Shown here in pieces: positions 38,722 through 46,233 of a DNA stretch of 64,000 nucleotides. This stretch comes from Gemmatimonadota bacterium (GTDB lineage: Bacteria > Gemmatimonadota > Gemmatimonadetes > Longimicrobiales > Gaopeijiaceae), in the NCBI GenBank assembly GCA_022823225.1, contig JAJDXM010000097.1, positions 1-64,000 on the forward strand, in the 5' to 3' direction. The notes under the pieces are model-generated. The model was not told the DNA's origin. It searched no databases and saw nothing but the letters and a program-made list of their open reading frames with translations. The stretch's first letter is position 1, and each line of letters begins with the position of its first letter. The position numbers were made by a program, and so were the translations under genes.

Positions 38722-39189
38722 TTGAGCGAAGGATCGCCGTCGCCCGAGCCGGCATTCGCACCACCGAAAAACCGCATGGTCGTCGCCGTTCTGTCGCTGG
38801 CGGGTGTCTTTCTGGCCTTCTACCTGGTCGCGCACAACCTGGGCTGGGTCCCGCCGATCCCCTGCGGGGTGGGCGACTGCGGGGCCGTGCAGTCCTCACG
38901 GTATGCCTGGGTCGGCCCCATACCGGTCTCCGCGATCGGCCTGACAGGCTATCTCGCGCTTTTTCTGCTTTCCGTTCTGGGGCTGCAGGAGTCGCTGGCG
39001 CGGTCGCGGCTGATCTCGCTGCTGCTTTTCGGGGGTGCGCTCGCGGGCACGCTTTACAGCGGCTACCTGACCTACCTGGAGGCGGTGGTGATCAGGGCGT
39101 GGTGCCAGTACTGCGTGGCGTCGGCCATTCTGATCACCGTGGTTCTGGCCGCGACAGTGCCCGAGGTGAAGCGGATCCTGGACCGCTAG
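38722..39189 (+). CDS. Vitamin K epoxide reductase (VKOR) family protein
   Basis: About 155 residues from a TTG at 38722 with GGGAG 7 bases upstream. An ATG at 38776 would start just before the first helix. Four membrane helices carry the VKOR pattern: loop cysteines Cys48 and Cys53 (CGVGDC) and the quinone-side active site Cys128-Gln-Tyr-Cys131. It passes electrons from DsbA-like proteins to quinone, replacing DsbB. The DsbA partner is encoded directly upstream. Its TAG stop overlaps the stop of the convergent XdhC-DUF402 gene. Confidence 0.88.
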   Translation: MSEGSPSPEPAFAPPKNRMVVAVLSLAGVFLAFYLVAHNLGWVPPIPCGVGDCGAVQSSRYAWVGPIPVSAIGLTGYLALFLLSVLGLQESLARSRLISLLLFGGALAGTLYSGYLTYLEAVVIRAWCQYCVASAILITVVLAATVPEVKRILDR

Positions 39190-40055
39190 CAGCACGCCTC
39201 CCGCGCGCGGGCCAGCGACCATTCGCGCACCGGTTCGGGTGGCCAGCTTCCGGCGGCGAACCCCTCCAGCAGCGCCGCCGCCTCCTGCCGCGCGCGAGCC
39301 GCGACATCCTTCCCGACCAGCCCGGCCGCGACGGCCTCCGCCAGATCGGCCTCGTCGAGGAGGCGTGGGGGCCTGTTCCGGGGGGCCCACAGGTCCAGGC
39401 ACAGGTCGGTGGTCGACCAGGCGCGCGGGCTCAGAAACTCCACCGGCGTGAGGATGTTGGCGTACAGGCCCGTGAACGTTCCGTCGGCGAGGTGGAAAAG
39501 GCCGATGTCGTGCCACGCGCCGGGGAAGGTGAACCAGATGACGGGTGCGCCGGGCTCGAGGATGGCGGAGCCGGCCACGGTGATGGGCGGGTCGATGGGT
39601 GCATGGGGCTGGAAGGTCACGACTGCGCGGGGGCTGCTCTCGAGAACCGCCTGCCGGTAGACCTCCGTGGCGCGGCCGGGGCGCCGGTAGTGGATCTCCA
39701 CCTCGGCGCCGGCCGGGGGAAGCCGGACCGCCCGGTCGAACAACTCCGGATTCGCCCTCTCGATGAAGACGTTCATGATCCCCCCGCACACGGCCGGGCT
39801 CCACGAGGTGAAGTCGTCGGTCAGATCCACGCGCACGGTGGTCGGCGGGCCGCCCGCGAAGAGCCCCTGCGCCGCCTCGATCACCTCGCCCTCGCCGCAC
39901 CCGCCGCCGACCGTGCCGGCGATCACGCCGCCGCGGCCAATGAGCATGCGGGCGCCCGTCTTGCGCGGTGTCGAGCCCTTCGCGGACACGATCGTTGCGA
40001 GCACCGCGGGCTCCGCCAGGCGAGCCAGGCGGGCCAGAACCTCCCTTTCGTCCAT
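39186..40055 (-). CDS. XdhC/CoxI-like domain fused to DUF402
   Basis: 289 residues. The N-terminal about 105 residues are the XdhC/CoxI-type domain: TIVSAKGSTPRKTGARML, then GTVGGGCGEGEV and VCGGIMNVFIE. XdhC proteins insert the sulfurated molybdenum cofactor into xanthine-dehydrogenase-type enzymes. From about residue 115 on, the protein instead resembles DUF402 (nucleotide phosphatase/phosphodiesterase-like), with WSTTDLCLDLW and LLDEADLAEAV as landmarks. I know of no standard XdhC with this tail. It is last in a minus-strand operon with a second XdhC, a MocA-like gene and fadJ. Confidence 0.78.
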   Translation of the reverse strand: MDEREVLARLARLAEPAVLATIVSAKGSTPRKTGARMLIGRGGVIAGTVGGGCGEGEVIEAAQGLFAGGPPTTVRVDLTDDFTSWSPAVCGGIMNVFIERANPELFDRAVRLPPAGAEVEIHYRRPGRATEVYRQAVLESSPRAVVTFQPHAPIDPPITVAGSAILEPGAPVIWFTFPGAWHDIGLFHLADGTFTGLYANILTPVEFLSPRAWSTTDLCLDLWAPRNRPPRLLDEADLAEAVAAGLVGKDVAARARQEAAALLEGFAAGSWPPEPVREWSLARAREACC

Positions 40056-40056
40056 G

Positions 40057-40944
40057 TCAGTCGTCCATTCGGGGCTCAACGGGGGTGGCCGAGGGCTCCG
40101 CAGGCTCGTTCCCGGCTCCCGCGTGCCCGAAGAAACGTTCAACCACCCGCTCCTTTTCCACCAGAGGGGCGCCCGTGCCGCCGGCGTGGAAGAGGACGAT
40201 CTCGGCGACGACCGCGACGGCGATCTCGGCCGGCGTCTGCCCCCCCAGATCGAGCCCGACCGGGGCGCGAACGCGCTTCATCTCCTCTGGTGTGAAGCCC
40301 TCGCGCGCGAGCTGTTCGTGGGTTGCGCGGACCCGCCTCCGGCTTCCGATCATGCCGACGTAGGCCGGCGGCGCGTCCATTCGCAGCAGCCGCACCAGGC
40401 ATTCGTAGTCGAAGCTGTGGCCGCGCGTCACCAGGATGATGTGGTCCGACGGGCCGAGCGGCGTCTCGGCGAAGGGATCGCGAAAGTCGATGACGCGCAC
40501 GGCCTCGGCGTCGGGGAAGCGTCCCGCGGACGCGAACTCGGGGCGGTCGTCGAGCACCTCGATGCGCATCCCGAGCAGGGCGCCCATGCGGGCCAGGGGA
40601 ATGGCGATATGCCCGGCCCCCACGATCACCATGCGTGACGGCGGTCCGTGCAGTTCCAGGTAGACCCGCGCGGTCCCGGTGCGTTCGTCGGCTGTGTATG
40701 CGAAGTCGCGGCTGAGCGCTCCGCGGGATTCCCTGGGGGGGAAGAGCGACGGGATCGCCGCGGCGACCGCCTCGTCGAGCGACCGGCTGCCGAGTGTGCC
40801 ACCGGTGCGCCTGCCGGAGAGCCACCACCGCCGCCCGATCAGCGATCGGTCGGGTGCGTCGGTGACCACCGCGGTATGGATGCGCCGCCCCTCCCCGAGC
40901 GCCTTGAGGACCCGGGCGGCTACCTGCGCGGCGGAGATCGTCAT
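40057..40944 (-). CDS. XdhC-family protein with NAD-like binding domain
   Basis: 295 residues from the ATG at 40944, which overlaps the upstream stop (ATGA). After a CoxI-like N terminus comes a Rossmann fold beginning VIVGAGHIAIPLARM (near 124) and the XdhC C-terminal signature PVGLDLGGQTPAEIAVAVVA. Together with the fused protein downstream it suggests a pair of molybdenum-hydroxylase maturation factors. They would act on a cytoplasmic or exported aldehyde- or purine-oxidising enzyme, but none is encoded in the window. One base separates its stop from the next start. Confidence 0.87.
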   Translation of the reverse strand: MTISAAQVAARVLKALGEGRRIHTAVVTDAPDRSLIGRRWWLSGRRTGGTLGSRSLDEAVAAAIPSLFPPRESRGALSRDFAYTADERTGTARVYLELHGPPSRMVIVGAGHIAIPLARMGALLGMRIEVLDDRPEFASAGRFPDAEAVRVIDFRDPFAETPLGPSDHIILVTRGHSFDYECLVRLLRMDAPPAYVGMIGSRRRVRATHEQLAREGFTPEEMKRVRAPVGLDLGGQTPAEIAVAVVAEIVLFHAGGTGAPLVEKERVVERFFGHAGAGNEPAEPSATPVEPRMDD

Positions 40945-41603
40945 CGGGCAGCCAGGGGATCGGGCTCGGTGGCGCCGCGCTGCGGGAACCGCTCTCCGTA
41001 GCGGCCCGGCGTATCCAGGTCGTCCAGGATCGCGGGATCGTCCACCGGGACCTCGAGCACCCGGGCGGGGTCCCGGCGGACGACGGTCCGGGCGCCCTCG
41101 GGGAGGTCCCCTTCGAGGAACTCGGACGCGATCGTCATGTCGACGAGAACCGGGTGGCCGCGCTTGCCCCGGTATTCGGGCGCCACGATGGCCGCATGGG
41201 CACGCCGCCATGCTCCGATCAGCGCCCCGACCGTCGCGGGTGCGACCGCGGGGTTGTCGACCGGGGTGAAGACGATCGCCGCCGGGGGATCGCCGGCCGG
41301 CCCCAGTTCGGCGAGCGCGGCGCGGAGCGACCCGAGCTGGCCGCCACGGCCGTCCGGATTGACGACGAGCCGCGCCGGGGTTCGGGCGACCTCCTCCGCG
41401 ACCGGTCCGGTGCCCGAGCCGGCAACGACCACCACGGAAGCGCAGCCGCCCCGCGCCAGGGTATCCACCAGGCGCGCCGCAAAGGTCGCCCCGCCGGCGT
41501 CGAGCAGCGCCTTCGGCGTCCCCATGCGCGTGGAGGAGCCCGCCGCGAGCACGACTCCGGTTACGGTCCCGCAGGACACCGGCTCGCGATCTCGCCCGAT
41601 CAC
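40941..41603 (-). CDS. MocA-like nucleotidyltransferase
   Basis: About 220 residues from a GTG at 41603 overlapping the fadJ stop (GTGA). The NTP-transferase (MobA/MocA type) signature GVVLAAGSSTRMGTPKALL begins at about residue 15, and the metal-binding Asp lies in FTPVDNPA. MocA makes molybdopterin cytosine dinucleotide, the cofactor of bacterial xanthine-dehydrogenase-family enzymes. The two adjacent XdhC genes support this reading over a sugar-nucleotide role. The ribosome site is weak, so expression probably depends on coupling to fadJ. Confidence 0.83.
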   Translation of the reverse strand: MIGRDREPVSCGTVTGVVLAAGSSTRMGTPKALLDAGGATFAARLVDTLARGGCASVVVVAGSGTGPVAEEVARTPARLVVNPDGRGGQLGSLRAALAELGPAGDPPAAIVFTPVDNPAVAPATVGALIGAWRRAHAAIVAPEYRGKRGHPVLVDMTIASEFLEGDLPEGARTVVRRDPARVLEVPVDDPAILDDLDTPGRYGERFPQRGATEPDPLAAR

Positions 41604-43810
41604 GGCCGTGCCGCTGATTTGGCGGCGGGGAAGGTCCCGTGGAAGGTCCCGCCGATGCGCGCCAGCTCCTCGACGAGGGGCACGGGCGCGTACCGGTCGC
41701 CGCATGTCCTGCTCAGCGCCGCCAGCGAAGCCGCCACATCGGCGACACCGCGGTCGTCGGCGTACTTGAGCAGACCGCCCCGGAAGGGTGCGAAGCCGGT
41801 CCCCATCACCATGCCGAGATCCACGTCCGCGGCGGAGCGCACGACCCTTTCCTCCAGAACCCGGGCGGCTTCGTTGATCATGACGAGCACAAGACGGTCC
41901 AGCACATGCGCCGGATCGGGCCGGGAGCGCGCCGTAGAAAGCTGCATTTCAGCGTAGACGGAGGGGTCGAAGCTCTTCTCCCTCCCCTTGGCGTAGCGGT
42001 AGAATCCCCTGCCGCTCTTGCGCCCGAGCCTCTCCGTGCCGGCGAGCGCGACCAGCGCCGGGGCGGGCGCCATCCGGTCGCCGAAAGCTTCGGTCATGGT
42101 TTGACCGGCGTGCCCCGCCACGTCGATTCCGACCTCGTCGATCAGGCGATAGGGGCCCATCGGCATGCCGAATCGCTTCCAGGCGCGGTCGACCGCGTGG
42201 CCGTCCCATCCCTCGTCGAGAAGGTGCCCGGCCTCGTTCAGGCAGGGCCCCAGGATCCGGTTGACCAGAAAACCGGGCGCGTCCCGGGTGATCACTGGAA
42301 CCTTCCCGAGCCTCACGGCCAGCGCGGCCAGGGTCTCCACCGCGTCGTCGCTCGTCTTCGCTCCGCGCACCACCTCGACCAGCGGCATGCGATGCACGGG
42401 GTTGAAAAAGTGCATCCCGGCGAAGCGCCCGGGGCGCTCGAGCGCTGCGGCCATTCTGTCGATCGACAGCGACGAGGTGTTCGACGCGATCACGGCGTCG
42501 GGGGCCACGACCGCCTCCACGTCGCGCAGCACGGCCTCCTTCACCGGCAGGCGCTCCACCACGGCCTCGACCACCACCTCCGCCCGGCCGACTCCCGCGT
42601 AGTCCACGCCGCCCGAGATCAGGCGCATCCGCCGCGCGGCCTCACGGCGCCTCAGGGAGCGCCGCCCGACCGCCGCGTCGAAGATCGAACGCGCGTGGGC
42701 CAGTCCCCCGGCGACCGCCTCATGGTGAATGTCCTTCATGCGGACCCGGATGTTGTTGTAGGCGGCGACCTGCGCGATTCCGCCGCCCATCGGCCCGGCG
42801 CCGATCACTGCGAGCTTCCCCACATCGGCGGCGCGCCCGGAGGGAGCCCACGGGCCCTTGCGCGCCGCCTCGCGAAGCTGAAAAAGGAAGAGCAGGTTCT
42901 TGCACTCCGACGAGACGGCCAGCTCTCCCACGGCGCGCGCTTCAAGTTCCAGGCGCTCCGCCACCGAGCGCCCCCACCCCTTGCGCACGACTTCGAGGAT
43001 CTTGAGGGGGGCGGGGTAATGGCCGCCGGTCCGCTTCAGCACCTGCCGCCTGGCCGTGCGCAGGACGAGCGCGCGTCCCGGTGGCGTTCCGTCCAGGAGG
43101 CGGCTTCCGAGGGTGCGGCGACCCCGCGGACCCGCGGCCAGACCACGCCCGCGCCGCGAACGCCCCGCCCCCCCCAGGGACTCGCTCTCCCCACGGGCCA
43201 GCGCGCGGGCCAGCGCGAGGCTCCGCTGCTCGAACTGCTGCGTGGGCAGCACCCGGTCCACCAGACCCACCCGCCTGGCCCGGGAGGCGCGGAGCGGCTT
43301 CCCGGAGAGCATCACCTTCAGGGCCGCCGACAGGCCCAGCAACCCGGGAAGGCGTGTCGTGCCGCCCCACCCCGGCAGGATTCCCAGCTGCACCTCGGGA
43401 AGGCCGATGCGGGTGTGTCCGCCGTCGTCGGCGACGCGGTAGTCGCAGGAGAGAGCCAGTTCGGTGCCTCCTCCCAGGCAGATCCCGCGAACCGCGGCGA
43501 GCGTGGGGACGGGCAGGGCGGCAATCCGGCCATATAGGGCCTGCCCGTCGCGCGCCGCCTGGATCGCCGCGCCCCGGTCCTCGATCGCGGCGATGGCGTT
43601 GACGTCCGCCCCCGCGATGAACGACGCCGGCCGCGCGGACAGCACAACCAGCGCCCGGAGCGCCCCGTTGCGCGCGGCGCCCTCCGCCTCCCCGACGACC
43701 TGGTCGAGGGTCTCCAGCACCTCCCGCGTGAGGATGTTGTGCGGCCGCTCCAGATCATCGAATACGATCCGGCCCACGCCTTCGTCGTCGATCACGAGGC
43801 GCGGGTTCAT
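41600..43810 (-). CDS. fadJ: FadJ/FadB-type enoyl-CoA hydratase/3-hydroxyacyl-CoA dehydrogenase
   Basis: About 736 residues from the ATG at 43810; a GTG at 43819 would add three. The N-terminal crotonase domain (about 1-190) has the two catalytic glutamates in GGGTELALSCD and LPEVQLGILPGWGG. The dehydrogenase part starts with the NAD loop VIGAGPMGGGIAQ (about 334) and continues with NTSSL and HFFNPVHRMPLVEVV, the catalytic His/Glu region, then two C-terminal dehydrogenase domains. It performs the second and third steps of beta-oxidation. It could finish acyl-CoA intermediates made by the anthraniloyl-CoA cluster 10 kb away. No thiolase is seen in the window. Confidence 0.93.
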   Translation of the reverse strand: MNPRLVIDDEGVGRIVFDDLERPHNILTREVLETLDQVVGEAEGAARNGALRALVVLSARPASFIAGADVNAIAAIEDRGAAIQAARDGQALYGRIAALPVPTLAAVRGICLGGGTELALSCDYRVADDGGHTRIGLPEVQLGILPGWGGTTRLPGLLGLSAALKVMLSGKPLRASRARRVGLVDRVLPTQQFEQRSLALARALARGESESLGGAGRSRRGRGLAAGPRGRRTLGSRLLDGTPPGRALVLRTARRQVLKRTGGHYPAPLKILEVVRKGWGRSVAERLELEARAVGELAVSSECKNLLFLFQLREAARKGPWAPSGRAADVGKLAVIGAGPMGGGIAQVAAYNNIRVRMKDIHHEAVAGGLAHARSIFDAAVGRRSLRRREAARRMRLISGGVDYAGVGRAEVVVEAVVERLPVKEAVLRDVEAVVAPDAVIASNTSSLSIDRMAAALERPGRFAGMHFFNPVHRMPLVEVVRGAKTSDDAVETLAALAVRLGKVPVITRDAPGFLVNRILGPCLNEAGHLLDEGWDGHAVDRAWKRFGMPMGPYRLIDEVGIDVAGHAGQTMTEAFGDRMAPAPALVALAGTERLGRKSGRGFYRYAKGREKSFDPSVYAEMQLSTARSRPDPAHVLDRLVLVMINEAARVLEERVVRSAADVDLGMVMGTGFAPFRGGLLKYADDRGVADVAASLAALSRTCGDRYAPVPLVEELARIGGTFHGTFPAAKSAARP

Positions 43811-43838
43811 CGGCGTCACCGCCCGACCCCGGGTGGGG

Positions 43839-44606
43839 TCAGAATATCGGCCTGGACTCGGCGTTCGCGCGCGTCAGCCGCACCACCAGCGGCTCCCCGC
43901 GCACGACCGTAATCGGGACGTTCCAGTAGAGCTCCTCGGTGGGCAGTTCATACCGGGCGTGCACCCAGTAGTTTCCCGGTGCGACCTGCAGCCGAGCGTC
44001 CCCTGCGACTTCGGTGGTGTCGGTCACGATGTCCAGTCCGGTGGCGTCCATTCTGGCCTCGAAGACCATGTCGACCTCGGCGAACGCCTCCTGGGCCCAG
44101 TCGTCCAGGACGAAGTTCCAGCTGTCCATCTGGTCGATGGCGGCATCCTGGAGGGCGGTGAATTCTTCGAAGCGGCTCGTCATGGCACGGTCCGCGGCTT
44201 GGTAGTCAGGCTCGAGGCCTTCCCACTGCAGGAAGAGTTCCTGATAGCGCCTTTCGCGGACGTTGAGGCCCTCGAGCGCGGCCTCAAGCTTCTGCAGCGT
44301 GTCGCGCAGCACGCCCCACTCCGTCTCCGCGTCCCGCCACTCGTTGCGGGCCTCGGCGATCTCCTCCTGCGCTGCCAGCAGTTCCGGTGGGATCTGGGGC
44401 TCCGGGCGCGGAGCGGCCGCCGCGAGAGAGTCGAAGACATGGTCACGGTCGAATGGGAGCAGCTCCACCTCGACGGCGTTGAGCGGCTGGGCTTCGGCCC
44501 CCTCTCCCAGCTCGGCAATAACCGTCACCTCCACCGGTCCGCACGCCGTGAGGGCAACGGCGGCGAGGGCCGCGGTGATACCGGGAACGAGAATGCGTCG
44601 CTTCAT
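43839..44606 (-). CDS. Lipoprotein with coiled-coil, function unknown
   Basis: 255 residues from the ATG at 44606 with GGAG upstream. A lipoprotein signal peptide ends in Leu-Thr-Ala-Cys (Cys22). After a beta-like segment, a long Glu/Ala/Leu-rich coiled coil (about 70-160) follows, then a C-terminal beta domain that ends with a region resembling a carboxypeptidase-regulatory or transthyretin-like fold (APGNYWVHARYEL). No catalytic residues stand out. I do not recognise the family. It lies between fadJ and the M16-like genes, with 122 bases upstream. Confidence 0.75.
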   Translation of the reverse strand: MKRRILVPGITAALAAVALTACGPVEVTVIAELGEGAEAQPLNAVEVELLPFDRDHVFDSLAAAAPRPEPQIPPELLAAQEEIAEARNEWRDAETEWGVLRDTLQKLEAALEGLNVRERRYQELFLQWEGLEPDYQAADRAMTSRFEEFTALQDAAIDQMDSWNFVLDDWAQEAFAEVDMVFEARMDATGLDIVTDTTEVAGDARLQVAPGNYWVHARYELPTEELYWNVPITVVRGEPLVVRLTRANAESRPIF

Positions 44607-44728
44607 TGTGTCACTCCATGGGACTTGCAAAGAGTTTCGGATCGTCGAATCCGGGGGGACGCCCAAAGTAAGATCGGAATTGGGCCACATCAAGGCGGAC
44701 GCCCCGAGAATCTCTTCCAGCCTCGCCC
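44607..44728. other. Intergenic region upstream of the coiled-coil lipoprotein
   Basis: These 122 bases lie between two leftward genes. Apart from the GGAG ribosome site close to 44606 I see no gene or clear promoter. Confidence 0.3.
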
Positions 44729-46174
44729 TCAGCCGCCGCCCTGGACGACCCGGATCGAGAGGCTGAGTCCGGCCGCGATGGCGCGGATCCGCGCGGCATC
44801 GGGCACTTCTTCGGCGCTGTTCGCGAAGGCTGCGGCCTGTTTGTCGGACGCCCCGCGCAGCAAGGCCCGAGCCGCGGCGCGCACCGCCCCGGCCGGACCG
44901 GAGAGCTCCTGGCTCCAGCGGCTGCGCGCGGGTCGAAGCGCCTGCGTGAGGAGAACGCCGCCGGGTTCCGCGGCCAACTCGGCAATCGTGGCGTCGAGCC
45001 GCGAATCCCACCCCTGGCCCGCGTCGATGCTGGTCGAATAGCGAACCACAAGGCGTCCAAGCGCGTCGGTCTCGGTGGTCAGTTCGAACAGATTCGGATC
45101 ACGCTGCCGTTCCAGCGACTCCTCGAGCACCAGTTGCAGCGTGACGGCTTCAATGAGGGTTGTCTCGGCAGGGAAGCGAAAGACCGATCCGACCCAGCGT
45201 GTAACCGCGTCGCTCGGCACCTCTGCGTGCACCGGTTCCCGCCGCGCCGCGCCAGCCGGGGCGACGTAGAGGGGCTCCGGCACGGTCCCGTCCGCCGATA
45301 CCGCAGCGGAGTCGGCCGGGTCCGCACCCGCCGGGCCTGCGGAGTCCCCGGGCGACGACGCACCCGTGGTTCGGCCGCCAACAAGGACCCAGACCGGTGG
45401 TCCCCACGGCGGCGCGGCTGCGGTCGCGCGCGCGTCGGCGGCCAGTCCGTCGAAGGGAATGGGGTCGGGCACGACGGTGCCGGCTCTGGCTCGTCCCCAA
45501 AGGTGCTCATTCAGCACCTCTTCGAATCGGGAGCGCGGCAGGTTCGCCCGAAACGCGAGATCGCCGGTGATTCCCTCGACGGCCTCGTCGACCAGGTGGG
45601 GCGGAGGTCCCGCCCGCGCGCTCTGCTGGATCGCGTCCAGTGTCGACGGCAGGGCGGCAGCGTCGGTCAGCACGACAAAGTAGCGCCCGGCACCGTCGCT
45701 GCCGTAGGTGACTTGCACCGGCATCCCGGCCGTGGCTTCGCGCATTGCAGCGAGAAGGGCCCGGTCGTATGCATCGGCAAGGAGCTGATCGCGCCGGGTG
45801 CCGGGCGAAACGGGCAGCGCCATTGCGATTGCGGCAACCGGGGACCAGCCCCTGGCGAGCACGAGCGGCGAGTCCCGCCCCCGCCCGGAATCCGCGCGGC
45901 CCGCCTGCGGGTGGAGCGGGGTGGCCCCGGTCACGCACACGCCGATCAGCAGGGCGATCGTTCCCAGCAGTCTGTGGATAAACCCGCGTGAGCCCCGAGA
46001 GCGGCGAGGCGCCGCGTTGGCAAGGCGCCTTGAGAGGCGAATAGCAGCGCTATTCGTCCGAAAGGCAACGAAGAGCGGAGCCTTGAGGACGCAGAATGTA
46101 AAGAACACAAGACAAGACGTAAGGTGTACATTACAGTATGGTCGCGTCGACGAAGCGGCCCAACGCGGATGCAT
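44729..46174 (-). CDS. M16-like (inactive insulinase-type) protein 2
   Basis: Up to 481 residues; the start is uncertain. The ATG at 46174 is the first after the upstream stop, but a hydrophobic signal-like stretch sits later (around 45955-45915) and no start codon with a ribosome site lies just before it. The C-terminal 400 residues have the alternating pattern of M16 peptidase halves (RFEEVLNEHLWG, then an arm with FRFPAETTLIEAVTLQLVLEE as in the substrate-binding half). The zinc motif HxxEH is missing. It is probably the non-catalytic partner of a periplasmic M16-type pair. The first 60 residues would be encoded by the palindromic AT-rich element at 46021-46140. Confidence 0.55.
   Translation of the reverse strand: MHPRWAASSTRPYCNVHLTSCLVFFTFCVLKAPLFVAFRTNSAAIRLSRRLANAAPRRSRGSRGFIHRLLGTIALLIGVCVTGATPLHPQAGRADSGRGRDSPLVLARGWSPVAAIAMALPVSPGTRRDQLLADAYDRALLAAMREATAGMPVQVTYGSDGAGRYFVVLTDAAALPSTLDAIQQSARAGPPPHLVDEAVEGITGDLAFRANLPRSRFEEVLNEHLWGRARAGTVVPDPIPFDGLAADARATAAAPPWGPPVWVLVGGRTTGASSPGDSAGPAGADPADSAAVSADGTVPEPLYVAPAGAARREPVHAEVPSDAVTRWVGSVFRFPAETTLIEAVTLQLVLEESLERQRDPNLFELTTETDALGRLVVRYSTSIDAGQGWDSRLDATIAELAAEPGGVLLTQALRPARSRWSQELSGPAGAVRAAARALLRGASDKQAAAFANSAEEVPDAARIRAIAAGLSLSIRVVQGGG
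46021..46056. repeat. Adjacent perfect palindromes near the 5' end of the M16-like gene
   Basis: CAAGGCGCCTTG (46021-46032) is a perfect 12-base palindrome. Five bases later, CGAATAGC (46038-46045) pairs exactly with GCTATTCG (46049-46056) around a 3-base loop. The next about 80 bases (to about 46140) are clearly less GC-rich than the surroundings. This compact structure looks like a small repetitive element rather than coding sequence, although an open frame passes through it. Confidence 0.6.
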
Positions 46175-46233
46175 CGCCGCTCGAATGCCGCGGGGGCTTT
46201 GTCCACGGGCTGCCACGGGCCGTCGCGACACGG

